Source: Aquimarina aggregata (GTDB lineage Bacteria > Bacteroidota > Bacteroidia > Flavobacteriales > Flavobacteriaceae). Taken from it: a DNA stretch of 64,000 nt. Of this stretch, positions 55,910 through 64,000 are shown piece by piece. How positions within the stretch are numbered: position 1 is the stretch's first letter; each line of letters begins with the position of its first letter. The notes below the pieces were generated by a model. The model worked only from the letters and a program-made list of their open reading frames with translations, did not search any database and was not told the origin of the DNA. The position numbers and the translations under genes were made by a program. The DNA lies in contig NZ_LQRT01000046.1 of NCBI RefSeq assembly GCF_001632745.1, forward strand, positions 372,001 through 436,000. The letters run 5' to 3'.

Positions 55910-58900
55910 TTAAAAAGTAAAATTCATACCAAACGTATACGTCTTTAACGATGGGTATGTAGAGTCTCTAAAATTGTTATATCCAGATGCTTCTGGGTCT
56001 AGACCTAATTTTTGTATATCTGAAAACATCGTTAACAAATTGAAACCTCTAGCAAAAAGCTTTATATCTGCAAACGTTGTTTTCTCTTTTGATAATGTAT
56101 AACCAATTTCCAACTCTTTTAATCTTAAAAAAGAGGCATCATGATACCACAAATCTGCGTATACGGAGTTATTATTATCCTGAGGCCCACTATATTGGTC
56201 ATTTAAACCAAATGCTCTTGGATATCTTGCTCCTCTGTTATTAGGTGTCCACCTGTCTGTAAAGACATGTTCTGGTTTAGAACCTATCTGATCAAAATAA
56301 ACCAAGGCTTTTGCTTTTGCTTGCCCTTGTAATAAGAAGTTTAAATTAACATTTTTATAATTTACTCCACCAGTAATACCATATTGAATTTCTGGGATAT
56401 TAGAAGTGTTTATTCTAATCCAATCTCGGTTATCTATAACTCCATCGTTATTCACATCTTGATAAAATGGCTCACCCTCTACCGTATCTTCAATTGTTGC
56501 TGCAGCGTTATCTACTTGTGTTTGATTCGCAAAAATACCATTAGTAGGTGCAACAACATAAGACCCTATCCTAAAACCTGTAACATCCTGTCTTTCTGGT
56601 AGGTTTTCTGGCTGCGGCAAAAAGACTACCTCATTTTGAGCTTGTGTAAGATTAAAACCTAAATTGTATGAGACTTCACCAACTGTATCTGCCCATCCTA
56701 ATGTAATCTCTACACCTTCGCTGTCAACTCTTCCCAAATTTTCATCAGGCAATACTACACCTGTAAAGTCTGGTACAGCATTAGCGTTTGGAACTAAAAT
56801 GTCCGATCTTACTTGCTTATAAAAATTAACTTCACCAGATAATCTACTATCGAACATTGAAAATACTAGAGCAATGTTGCTCATTTTTGCGGTCTCCCAA
56901 GTAACATTTGGATTTGGAGCAACTCCTGTTCTAAAACCATTAAAAACAGCTCCAGATTCTCCGAAAACGTAATAATTAGGTCTTGGAGCATTAGGATTAT
57001 TGTTTCCGAAGGTAAATTGAGAAAGGAATTGAAAAGGAGTAATTCTATCATTCCCCATCACAGAATAAGATCCTTTAATGTTTAATGCATTTAACCAAGA
57101 AACATTTTCCATAAATTTTTCATTCCCTAAAGCCCAATTACCGCCTACACTATAGAAAGTACCAAATCGTTGACCTGAACCAAACCTGCTAGAACCATCT
57201 CTTCTAATTGTTAAATCCATGAAATATCTTTTATCATAATCATAAGAAAGGGTTCCAAAATAACTTAAAAGCGCCAATTCAGATCCGTTACCACCATTTA
57301 TAGCTGTTTCTGGATCACCTGCAAACAAAAAGGGTAATTGATCTGTTGGTAAATTATTGGCTTGTGCAAAAAATGTACTTGTCTCTGTTGTTATTTGCTC
57401 AAAAGCTACTAGTCCACTTACAGAATGAGCACTTCCAAATGTACGCTTATAGCGCAAAGAAGCATTAAGCAAAGTTTCATCAAACTCAAAAGAAGTCTCT
57501 CTTAGAATATTAACCGATCCTTGTTGAGAGAAACCAGTATTTGCTTCTAACTCATTTGTTGTTTGATTCAATACATAGTAAGTCCATGGGTTATAAAAAT
57601 CTTTCGACGAAGTCAAAATTCTTCTTAGCCCTGCATAAGCATTAAGACTTAAACCTTCTGTTAAACGATCTAGTTTCCAGTCAATAGCTAATCTTCCTCT
57701 AAGGTCATTTGTTTTGTCATCGTTAAACCCTGCTGTTCTACTGGACATTATTAATGGATTTGCTCCATTCTCTCCACCTCTAGCTGGTAATCCATTTGGA
57801 AATACAGCAAGTTCTGTAGGAAAGTTTGTATAAATATGCTTATAAATAAAATCTACAGGAACTCCTGGTGCTCTATTTTTTGCGAATCTACCAGATAAAT
57901 CTACACTAAATTTTAGATCATCAGTAATATTTATATCTATATTTGACCTAATTTGATTTTGCTTAAAATCAGTATCTCCAGAATCAAATAAGCCTTCTCT
58001 TTGCAAGTTATCTAAACTCACAAAATAGTTTGCCTTTTCTGTACCTCCCGAAAGAGAAATTGAATTTCTAGATTCTGGAGCCGTACTGGCAAAAGTCGCA
58101 TCAAACCAATTGGTATTTGGAAAATTTACTGGATCTGAACCAGATGCAAAATTATCTATATCTGATTGCGAAAAAGGTAATGCATTCCCAAATCTATCAG
58201 CTATTTCATTCTCATAAATCGCATATTGTGCTGAACTCGTTAAATCTGGTTTAGATGAGAAAGTAGAAACACTATAAGAAGTAGAAGCATTAATTCTAAG
58301 CTTACCTGATTTACCTCTTTTTGAAGTCACCAATATAACTCCGTTTGCAGCTCTATTTCCATAAACCGCTGCCGCACCATCTTTTAAAACACTAACATTT
58401 TCAATATCTTGGGGGGATAATTGGTTAAAGGTACCTATTCCAGCGGGGATACCATCTATCAAAATCAAAGGCGCATTATTATTTAATGTTGCTTGTCCTC
58501 TAATCAATAAGGTTACATCATTATTAGAACCTGGTAAACCACCTCTATCAGAAACTATTAGACCTGTTACTCTACCGGCTAACGATTTAGCTACTTCTCT
58601 ATTCGAAGTGTTTTCTATATCTTCTGCCTTTAATGTACTTATAGATCCTGTCACTTCACCTCTTTTTTTACTGCCATACCCGACAACTATTATTTCATCA
58701 AGCAATCCAGCATCTTCTTCTAAAGTGACATTAATTGTGTCTTTATTTTCAACAACTATTTCTTGAGTAGCATAACCGATGTAAGAAAATATTAATACCG
58801 CATTATTATCCCGTATGTTAAGACTGTATTTTCCATCAAAATCAGTCTGTGTTCCTACGGATGTTCCTTTTACTAAAATATTAACACCTGGTATCGGACC

Positions 58901-59104
58901 ATTAGTTCCTGATACAGTTCCTGATACAATAAAATCTTGTAATCCTTCATTATGGTTATATTCCCCAACAGTATCAGACTCAAAAGCAAAGTTGATAAAA
59001 CAGCAAAACAAAGTAAGAAATAGTGTTACTATTTTCACTTTTGGTTTTGGTATTTTAACTCTAAGTTGTGTTGTTTTTTCCCTAAAAAAATGTGTTTTCT
59101 TCAT
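55910..59104 (-). CDS. susC: SusC/RagA-family TonB-dependent receptor
   Basis: The 1064-residue outer-membrane protein has an unusually long, basic N-terminus of about 25 residues before the signal helix (IVTLFLTLFCCFINFAF). It has a carboxypeptidase-regulatory-like domain (VSGTVSGTNGPIPGVNILVKG), the TonB box region (EIIVVGYGSKKR), a plug domain (PLILIDGIPAG...GAAAVYGNRAANGVILVTSKRGKSG) and a 22-strand barrel ending in an aromatic residue. It imports oligosaccharide with energy from TonB/ExbBD and forms the first gene of a two-gene operon with susD. The shared element lies 120-148 bases upstream. Confidence 0.95.
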   Translation of the reverse strand: MKKTHFFREKTTQLRVKIPKPKVKIVTLFLTLFCCFINFAFESDTVGEYNHNEGLQDFIVSGTVSGTNGPIPGVNILVKGTSVGTQTDFDGKYSLNIRDNNAVLIFSYIGYATQEIVVENKDTINVTLEEDAGLLDEIIVVGYGSKKRGEVTGSISTLKAEDIENTSNREVAKSLAGRVTGLIVSDRGGLPGSNNDVTLLIRGQATLNNNAPLILIDGIPAGIGTFNQLSPQDIENVSVLKDGAAAVYGNRAANGVILVTSKRGKSGKLRINASTSYSVSTFSSKPDLTSSAQYAIYENEIADRFGNALPFSQSDIDNFASGSDPVNFPNTNWFDATFASTAPESRNSISLSGGTEKANYFVSLDNLQREGLFDSGDTDFKQNQIRSNIDINITDDLKFSVDLSGRFAKNRAPGVPVDFIYKHIYTNFPTELAVFPNGLPARGGENGANPLIMSSRTAGFNDDKTNDLRGRLAIDWKLDRLTEGLSLNAYAGLRRILTSSKDFYNPWTYYVLNQTTNELEANTGFSQQGSVNILRETSFEFDETLLNASLRYKRTFGSAHSVSGLVAFEQITTETSTFFAQANNLPTDQLPFLFAGDPETAINGGNGSELALLSYFGTLSYDYDKRYFMDLTIRRDGSSRFGSGQRFGTFYSVGGNWALGNEKFMENVSWLNALNIKGSYSVMGNDRITPFQFLSQFTFGNNNPNAPRPNYYVFGESGAVFNGFRTGVAPNPNVTWETAKMSNIALVFSMFDSRLSGEVNFYKQVRSDILVPNANAVPDFTGVVLPDENLGRVDSEGVEITLGWADTVGEVSYNLGFNLTQAQNEVVFLPQPENLPERQDVTGFRIGSYVVAPTNGIFANQTQVDNAAATIEDTVEGEPFYQDVNNDGVIDNRDWIRINTSNIPEIQYGITGGVNYKNVNLNFLLQGQAKAKALVYFDQIGSKPEHVFTDRWTPNNRGARYPRAFGLNDQYSGPQDNNNSVYADLWYHDASFLRLKELEIGYTLSKEKTTFADIKLFARGFNLLTMFSDIQKLGLDPEASGYNNFRDSTYPSLKTYTFGMNFTF

Positions 59105-59223
59105 AAAAAGTGAGTTATTTTATTGATTGTGTTATCAAGTTTTTAGAATAATTCCTGAATTAGAATAAACACTTGACAATTTTTTAATAAAATAACTGGA
59201 TAATTCACACAAAAGGGTTAATT

Positions 59224-59252
59224 AAATTATCATTTAATAACTCAATTTTACC
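59224..59252 (-). promoter_or_regulatory. Shared GGTAA element before susCD
   Basis: On the minus strand it begins GGTAAAATTGAGTTAT and continues TAAATGATAATTT at positions 17-29. The last 13 bases are identical to the copy before the GH16 at 61252, although that gene is on the other strand. It sits in the 168-base gap between SusC and the AraC-type regulator gene. Confidence 0.68.
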
Positions 59253-59272
59253 TAAAAATATTTTCTTATTTG

Positions 59273-60148
59273 TTAAATTGATAATCGATAGTCTTTGGGA
59301 GTGGTTCCCATTATCTGCTTAAACTGTTTATTAAAATTAGTTATAGAATTATATCCTACGGCATAACAAACGGTAGATACAGAGACATTCTCCTGAACAA
59401 GCATTCTGGAGGCATTACGTATACGAACTTCATTTAAAAATTGAGTAAATGACTTGTTTGTCATTTTTTTAAAAAATCTACAGAACGAATTTGTAGTCAT
59501 ACAAGCAACTTCGGCAACATCGTTTAAAGTAATTTCTATAGCATAATTATCTGAAATATACTTTATAACTCTATCTATCCTATGAGAGTGTTTTTTGGTA
59601 AACTGTCTCATATCCGTAGAGGAAAGGAATATTCTTTTTTCAGTCTTAGAGAGTCTATAAAGAATATTTAACAACTGAATACTTTGTTCGAGACGAGATA
59701 AATTTGGTAATTCAATTAATTTTTCACGCAATTCTAAACTTACATCTTCTCCAAAACTAATACCATATTTTGATTCTTTAAGTAGCTTATCAATCTCAGA
59801 AAACTCTGGATTACTAAAAGTATCTTCGCCTAAAAAATCTTTGGTAAATTTTGTTACAATTGTTTTTACTTTTTTAACCCCTTTATTTTCTTCGTCATTA
59901 TAATAAGCCATATCGTTTCTCCACAAATGAGGAAGATAAGACCCAACCAATACCAAATCACCCGAATTAAAAGGCGAAACATTATCTCCAACAAAGCGTA
60001 TTCCAAAACTGCTTGAGATATACAAAAGCTCAAATTCAGGATGATAATGCCAAACAGAATCTAAACAGGGATCATGTTTTTCAATTACATTAAGACGTTT
60101 ATCCTTTAAGGTATCGTTATTTTTTATTACAAGTTTCACAGTTTTCAA
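59273..60148 (-). CDS. AraC-family transcriptional regulator with cupin sensor domain
   Basis: The 291-residue protein has an N-terminal cupin domain (SVWHYHPEFELLYIS...NSGDLVLVGSYLPHLWRND, about 30-80). Its C-terminal AraC/XylS double helix-turn-helix (about 195-291) includes ITLNDVAEVACMTTNSFCRFFKKMTNKSF and the signature SVSTVCYAVGYNSITNFNKQFKQIMGTTPKDYR. The start is uncertain: TTG at 60148 is the longest, GTG at 60139 is possible. It lies directly upstream of susCD in the same direction and is the best candidate to bind the shared GGTAA element, sensing a sugar or sugar acid from carrageenan. Confidence 0.9.
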   Translation of the reverse strand: MKTVKLVIKNNDTLKDKRLNVIEKHDPCLDSVWHYHPEFELLYISSSFGIRFVGDNVSPFNSGDLVLVGSYLPHLWRNDMAYYNDEENKGVKKVKTIVTKFTKDFLGEDTFSNPEFSEIDKLLKESKYGISFGEDVSLELREKLIELPNLSRLEQSIQLLNILYRLSKTEKRIFLSSTDMRQFTKKHSHRIDRVIKYISDNYAIEITLNDVAEVACMTTNSFCRFFKKMTNKSFTQFLNEVRIRNASRMLVQENVSVSTVCYAVGYNSITNFNKQFKQIMGTTPKDYRLSI

Positions 60149-60296
60149 ATATAAAAAAAATAAATTTGATAATTATTTAACAAGTAATTGACACAATATC
60201 AATAAAAGACCTCTATGTAATTATTTTAAGTAAAATAAAAGAAGCCAACAAAATAGCATTATCCGATTAACAATTATTTATATTTATTGATGGATT

Positions 60297-60944
60297 TTAA
60301 TTCGCTACAAACGGGTTGGTTTTATTTTTTATTTTTTTAAAATGATTTAAAAGCCCTTCAAAATCATTAGAATTAATCAAGTCTTTATTAAAAAGTGAAC
60401 TTCCCATACCCACACCTACAGCACCAGCTTCAAAGAATGTTTCTATATTACTTTCATTAACACCCCCCGTAGGCATTAATTTAATAGTATCTAAAGGCGC
60501 CAAAACGTCCTTAATATATTGTACTCCTAATTTGGTGGCTGGGAATACCTTTACACTTGAAGCTCCTAAAGTCCATGCCTTATATATTTCAGAAGGGGTA
60601 TAAGCTCCTGGAAAAATTGGAATGTTTTTAGCTACACAGCACTCTATTACTTTTGCATCAATGATTGGTGTAACTATAAATTGAGATCCTGCATCTAATG
60701 CATTATTCAAATCGTTCATTGTACAAACTGTACCTGCTCCAATATTCAAGTTGGGAAAATCTCTTCTGAGTTTTTTGATTATATCAGAAGCATTCGGAGT
60801 ATTCATTGTAATCTCCATTGTAAAAAGCTCTGCACAAAGGTATACTTCAGCTATTTTTTCAACAATATCTATGGGCAACCCTCGCACAATACCAACTATT
60901 GGGGCTTTATCATAAAGTTCCCAAGAAAAAGACGAATTCATCAT
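60297..60944 (-). CDS. 2-dehydro-3-deoxy-6-phosphogalactonate/gluconate aldolase
   Basis: The 215-residue class I aldolase shows the KDPG-aldolase set: GIVRG (Arg21), MEITMNTP (Glu44), GAGTV, FPGAYTPSE, the Schiff-base Lys132 in SSVKVFPATKLG, and PTGGV. It splits KDPGal (or KDPG) into pyruvate and glyceraldehyde-3-phosphate. Combined with DgoK (16438) and the dehydratase (46585), it completes the lower route from anhydrogalactose or galactonate. Two ATGs (60944, 60941) are possible. A degenerate copy of the shared element lies 85-113 bases upstream. The 307-base gap to the divergent GH16 also holds the copy at 61155. Confidence 0.9.
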   Translation of the reverse strand: MMNSSFSWELYDKAPIVGIVRGLPIDIVEKIAEVYLCAELFTMEITMNTPNASDIIKKLRRDFPNLNIGAGTVCTMNDLNNALDAGSQFIVTPIIDAKVIECCVAKNIPIFPGAYTPSEIYKAWTLGASSVKVFPATKLGVQYIKDVLAPLDTIKLMPTGGVNESNIETFFEAGAVGVGMGSSLFNKDLINSNDFEGLLNHFKKIKNKTNPFVAN

Positions 60945-61028
60945 ATTATATCAAAATCTATTATTTTAAAATATTAATTATCATTATTCAAATAGTATAA
61001 ATGATACACTTATATACTCAAAAAGTAA

Positions 61029-61057
61029 CAAATATCATTTTACACATTAAACCAACT
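61029..61057 (-). promoter_or_regulatory. Possible degenerate copy of the shared element before the aldolase gene
   Basis: On the minus strand this segment matches the SusC copy at 12 of the first 22 bases, mainly in the TAAATG-like half (GTGTAAAATGATATTTG). It lacks GGTAA but lies at the same distance (85-113 bases) from the ATG as the GH82 copy. GATATTTG may serve as the -7 box. Confidence 0.25.
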
Positions 61058-61154
61058 GATACAAAAAACATGAATATCGTTAAATAAAAAGAGGTGATTT
61101 TTATCTCATAATCGCATTATATTACCTTTTAAAATATCGATTTATTAACAAAAA

Positions 61155-61183
61155 GGTAATCTGAACCTACTAAATGATAATTT
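61155..61183 (+). promoter_or_regulatory. Shared GGTAA element before the plus-strand GH16 gene
   Basis: It begins GGTAATCTGAACC and ends TAAATGATAATTT, matching the SusC copy at 22 of 29 bases. It lies 69-97 bases upstream of the ATG at 61252. Its presence on the opposite strand argues against simple duplication of a promoter region. Confidence 0.62.
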
Positions 61184-61251
61184 TTGACAACACCTTTATG
61201 TATTTAATCTTGAAATTTGTCCTTAATACAACACCTTTTCTATTCAATTGA

Positions 61252-62286
61252 ATGAACAAAATAATTACTTTTTATCCTTATTTTATTCTTTTTAGTTTTG
61301 GACTACTATTATCGTGTGCTAATCAAAAAAATCCCATCCCTCTAGATTCATTTACAGATAAAAACAAAATAGTTGTTTTCCCTGTATCGGACCCTAAAAA
61401 TATAGGAAGGTGGAAATTAAATCAGGAAATTAGTGATGAGTTCGAGTCATCAGTGATGGATGAGAATAAATGGTATATAGTTGGGAAATTTAAAAACGGT
61501 AAGCCATTTTATAAACACCCAGATAAGCCAAATAAGAAAGTTTGGAAAGGTAGAGCTCCATCTCAATTTTCCGGCAGAAACTATAGATTAAGTAATGGAA
61601 AGCTAATCCTTGAAACACGATGGGAACCAGACTTCCCTTTTAGCGATGAAATAAAAAAACCCGTTTTTGGTGACCCACTGCCCTATCAAAACATAACTAC
61701 TGCCTGCATTATTGGAAGAAGAGAATTTAAATATGGTTATATAGAAATAAAAAGTAAAGCTGCTGATGCACCCATTTCTAGCGCATTTTGGTCTATGGGA
61801 GAAAAATTAGAATTTGATTTTTTTGAGCTATATGGTGGCACAAACAAACCTGACAAAATACACCTCGACAGTCAATTATGGTGGTCTATAAGAGATTGGA
61901 AGAAACCTATAACTGGTAAACCCACTTATACAGAACGAAAAGATGTTGGATTTAGAGTTGCAGATGACTTTCATGTCTGGGGAATAGAATGGGATGAAAA
62001 AGGTATTAAGTATTATATAGACGGGAAACTTTTTTCCGAAGTAATCTCGGATGAAGTAACCAAATGGGCTAAAGAAAATAGAAAGAAGGTTAAGTTACCA
62101 GAAGATTACAATGGCTATGTTGCAACAAAACCAATTAGCTTATGGCTTGATCAAGAAACATTTCCATGGCATGATATCCCTAAAACTAAAGAGGAACTAG
62201 AAGCTAAAAGTCCCGATAATGAAAAGGAAGATGGTATCGTTGATTTTGAAATTGAATACATTAGAGTCTGGCAGAAAACCAATTAG
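61252..62286 (+). CDS. GH16 lipoprotein, candidate carrageenan/furcellaran hydrolase
   Basis: The 344-residue protein has a lipobox (GLLLSC, Cys22). Its GH16 domain has catalytic EFDFFE (Glu187, Asp189, Glu192) after YGYIEIKSKAADAPISSAFW. Shared phrases with the enzyme at 40662 (NQEISDEFE, SQFSG, RWEPDFPFSD, DDFHVWGIEW, ISLWLDQETF, IEYIRVWQ) place both in one subfamily distinct from the T9SS kappa-carrageenases. An insert near 78-100 (KNGKPFYKHPDKPNKK) is specific to this copy. The expected role is cleavage of a beta-linked red-algal galactan at the cell surface. It is cotranscribed with the small gene 15 bases downstream. Confidence 0.86.
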   Translation: MNKIITFYPYFILFSFGLLLSCANQKNPIPLDSFTDKNKIVVFPVSDPKNIGRWKLNQEISDEFESSVMDENKWYIVGKFKNGKPFYKHPDKPNKKVWKGRAPSQFSGRNYRLSNGKLILETRWEPDFPFSDEIKKPVFGDPLPYQNITTACIIGRREFKYGYIEIKSKAADAPISSAFWSMGEKLEFDFFELYGGTNKPDKIHLDSQLWWSIRDWKKPITGKPTYTERKDVGFRVADDFHVWGIEWDEKGIKYYIDGKLFSEVISDEVTKWAKENRKKVKLPEDYNGYVATKPISLWLDQETFPWHDIPKTKEELEAKSPDNEKEDGIVDFEIEYIRVWQKTN

Positions 62287-62301
62287 TTAACATTAAAATT
62301 T

Positions 62302-62655
62302 ATGACAAAAATATTTATCATTTTATTCTTATTTGTAGCCTCTACAGCGTATTATGGACAAGGAAAACGTCACGAAAAACAAAATGCCTATTATGTTGAA
62401 GAAGCGACAAAAGAATTTAACTTAGATGAAGAACAACAGACAAAACTATCTAATTTTAGAATGGATATGGTCAACACTTACATAACTAGTACTACTTCAT
62501 TTAAAGCTGGTAATATATCCCAAGAAGAACTAAAAAATGTCACTAAAAAAGCCAGTGAAACTTTCCACAATAAATTATCTAAATTGACCGGAAAAACTCA
62601 TAAAGAAATGCAAACTTGGTTAAAGAGTATGAGAGAGAAATTAAAGAAAACATAG
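62302..62655 (+). CDS. Small exported helical protein of unknown function
   Basis: The 117-residue protein has a signal peptide (MTKIFIILFLFVASTAYYGQG). The mature part is charged and helical, with LDEEQQTKLSNFRMDMVNTY and KASETFHNKLSKLTGKTHKEMQTWLKSMREK. This loosely recalls LTxxQ/Spy-like periplasmic helical proteins, but I cannot assign a family. It is 15 bases after the GH16 gene and is probably cotranscribed. The 462-base gap that follows contains the operator and promoter at 62802-62868. Confidence 0.7.
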   Translation: MTKIFIILFLFVASTAYYGQGKRHEKQNAYYVEEATKEFNLDEEQQTKLSNFRMDMVNTYITSTTSFKAGNISQEELKNVTKKASETFHNKLSKLTGKTHKEMQTWLKSMREKLKKT

Positions 62656-62801
62656 TTTAAACTTATCTGGAATACATCTTGAATTAACAAGAAACCCCAA
62701 TTCATTCAATTGTATTTTTTTAACAACCAAGTACTTAAATATTTCGAATCATTAATTTTTTTATCAAGTTTTTTAAAAACTATTAAAAATTAACAACTAA
62801 T

Positions 62802-62838
62802 AAGTTAATATTGTGCAGGTTCAAGTTAATATTAACTT
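62802..62838 (+). promoter_or_regulatory. Tandem operator upstream of the second susC
   Basis: AAGTTAATATT occurs at 62802-62812 and 62823-62833, exactly 21 bases (two helical turns) apart. The second copy extends into a perfect 16-base palindrome, AAGTTAATATTAACTT (62823-62838). It ends two bases before the -33 element at 62841, the position expected for an activator contacting RNA polymerase. It differs from the GGTAA element. Confidence 0.6.
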
Positions 62839-62840
62839 AA

Positions 62841-62868
62841 TTGTTTTCACCATCTACGCATACATTTG
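62841..62868 (+). promoter_or_regulatory. Consensus Flavobacterial promoter of the second susC
   Basis: TTG at 62841-62843 and TACATTTG at 62861-62868 are separated by 17 bases, a full match to the TTG-N17-TAnnTTTG pattern. Transcription would start near 62875, giving a leader of about 240 bases before the ATG at 63118. Confidence 0.75.
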
Positions 62869-63117
62869 AAGCTAAAGTATTCTTTATCGTATAAATAAAA
62901 ACAGTTTTTCCACAAAAATGAATTAACCATTAAGGTTTTCACCTTAGCAAACGAAAAACAAATTAGTTTTAGGGAACTAAACTCAATACTAAACAAATTG
63001 ATATTTCTCTGTTTTCAGAAGGGATGTATCTTTTGATAAAAAGAACAAATAATCAAATTTTAATAAAAAGTAACAAAAATTTAATGATGGGGAATAACAA
63101 AAATAAATTTTAACTAA

Positions 63118-64000
63118 ATGAAACACATAAACCAAATACATAAAATGCAAAACTTAAAGTTTTCATTACTTCTGTTTTTCACAATACTTTGTAGTTTTTC
63201 GATTTTTTCACAAACTATTAATGTAAATGGAACTGTCACTGGGGAAGATGATGGTTTACCTATACCAGGAGTAAATATTTTAATTAAAGATACGTCTACA
63301 GGAGCATTCACGAATTTTGATGGTAATTTTGAAATCGAAGCCAATATAGGAGATGTACTAATTTTTACTTATTTAGGGTTGAAATCTCAATCTATTGTAG
63401 TGAAAAACTCAATAACAAACGTTATTATGGAGTTAGAAGCTAATAGCTTAGAAGAAATTGTAGTGGTAGGGTATGGTACTCAATCAAAAAAAGAAGTTAC
63501 AGGCGCTGTCTCTCAGGTAAAAGCTAAAGAAATTGAGAATATTATTACACCCGATATAAGTACGGCACTTAGAGGACAAGTTGCAGGACTAAATGTTACT
63601 TCTTCTAGTGGAGAACCTGGAGAAGGTTCTGGTATACTTATAAGAGGTGTTTCATCATTAACTGGTTCTAATGACCCACTTTTTGTAGTAGATGGAGTAC
63701 CTCAATCAGGTGATCCGCAATTAAATCCAAATGAAATAGAAACAATTGATATCCTTAAAGATGCAGCTTCAGCATCAATCTATGGTGTGAGGGCATCTGG
63801 TGGTGTTATTTTAATCACTACTCGGAGAGGAAAACAGGGTAATACTAAAGTAGAATTTAATTATAGTAATGGTATTCAACAAATAACAAGAAGAGCCGCT
63901 TTACTGAATACCAATGAGCAAATTTTCTTTGATTTAAATGATCAGTCTCGTGGTACTCCTTTTTCACCAGCACGCTCAGATAGATTTAGTTTACTAAATG
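63118..64000 (+). CDS. SusC/RagA-family TonB-dependent receptor, second copy (C-terminus beyond window)
   Basis: An ATG at 63118 opens a frame running to the right edge (294 codons). It has a signal peptide (SLLLFFTILCSFSIFSQ), a carboxypeptidase-regulatory-like domain (VNGTVTGEDDGLPIPGVNILIKD), a TonB box region (EEIVVVGYGTQSKKE), and the plug domain (DPLFVVDGVPQSG...DAASASIYGVRASGGVILITTRRGKQG). Only about a quarter of the protein is visible. A susD partner would be expected just beyond the window. It has a different operator from the first susC, so it may take up a different glycan or respond to another signal. Confidence 0.92.
   Translation, partial: MKHINQIHKMQNLKFSLLLFFTILCSFSIFSQTINVNGTVTGEDDGLPIPGVNILIKDTSTGAFTNFDGNFEIEANIGDVLIFTYLGLKSQSIVVKNSITNVIMELEANSLEEIVVVGYGTQSKKEVTGAVSQVKAKEIENIITPDISTALRGQVAGLNVTSSSGEPGEGSGILIRGVSSLTGSNDPLFVVDGVPQSGDPQLNPNEIETIDILKDAASASIYGVRASGGVILITTRRGKQGNTKVEFNYSNGIQQITRRAALLNTNEQIFFDLNDQSRGTPFSPARSDRFSLLN

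Noticed and set aside
1..64000. CRISPR arrays, intact insertion sequences or rRNA genes
   Set aside because: No regularly spaced repeats, transposase motifs or rRNA sequence were seen. The only mobile-element trace is the integrase relic.

Overview
The window is AT-rich DNA from a marine Bacteroidota, almost certainly a member of the Flavobacteriaceae (Aquimarina/Zobellia-like). The evidence is SusC/SusD pairs, type IX secretion (T9SS) C-terminal sorting domains, many lipoproteins with short lipoboxes, TAnnTTTG-type promoter boxes, a short-loop CydA and dense sulfatases. All functional names come from reading motifs in the translated sequence; no database search was run.

Positions 1-13000 are ordinary chromosome: a lysyl-endopeptidase-like secreted protease (cut by the window edge), cydAB for cytochrome bd oxidase, two paralogous lipoproteins, a TPR histidine kinase with a NarL-type response regulator, a very large secreted GH13 alpha-amylase with three starch-binding-like modules, and an NTF2-like protein. 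Positions 13100-14250 hold tRNA-Pro(UGG) followed by a decayed tyrosine integrase and a T-arm-like repeat, the scar of an old integrative element.

From 14680 to the right edge the window is a large carrageenan utilisation locus. It has a GH82 iota-carrageenase-like lipoprotein, two tandem GH16 kappa-carrageenase-like T9SS enzymes, two further GH16 lipoproteins, two GH42/GH167-like clan-A enzymes, a GH127-like anhydrogalactosidase candidate and five S1 sulfatases. It also has a SusC/SusD pair, a second SusC cut by the right edge, two MFS sugar/sugar-acid transporters and an AraC-type regulator. The catabolic enzymes of a 2-keto-3-deoxygalactonate route are spread over separate units: a DgoD-type dehydratase, a DgoK-type kinase and a KDPGal-type aldolase. 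Two FG-GAP/ASPIC-UnbV lipoproteins and a DUF4380-type protein accompany them, as does a FAD oxidoreductase paired with a protein carrying an FMN-attachment-like SGAT motif. The inferred flow is: extracellular endo-cleavage, SusCD uptake, periplasmic desulfation and exo-cleavage, MFS import of monosaccharide or sugar acid, then pyruvate plus glyceraldehyde-3-phosphate.

A shared 29-bp upstream element (GGTAA at 1-5, usually GT at 12-13, in several copies TAAATG at 17-22) lies before the SusCD operon, the two long minus-strand operons, GH82, the kinase, both carrageenases and one GH16. It is absent before the amylase and the second SusC, so I propose it as the operator of this regulon. The locus also shows decay: a lipoprotein SMP-30/gluconolactonase gene with a homopolymer slip plus an in-frame stop, and the relic of another GH16 gene. 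Gene-free stretches over 300 bases are noted in the entries that adjoin them.
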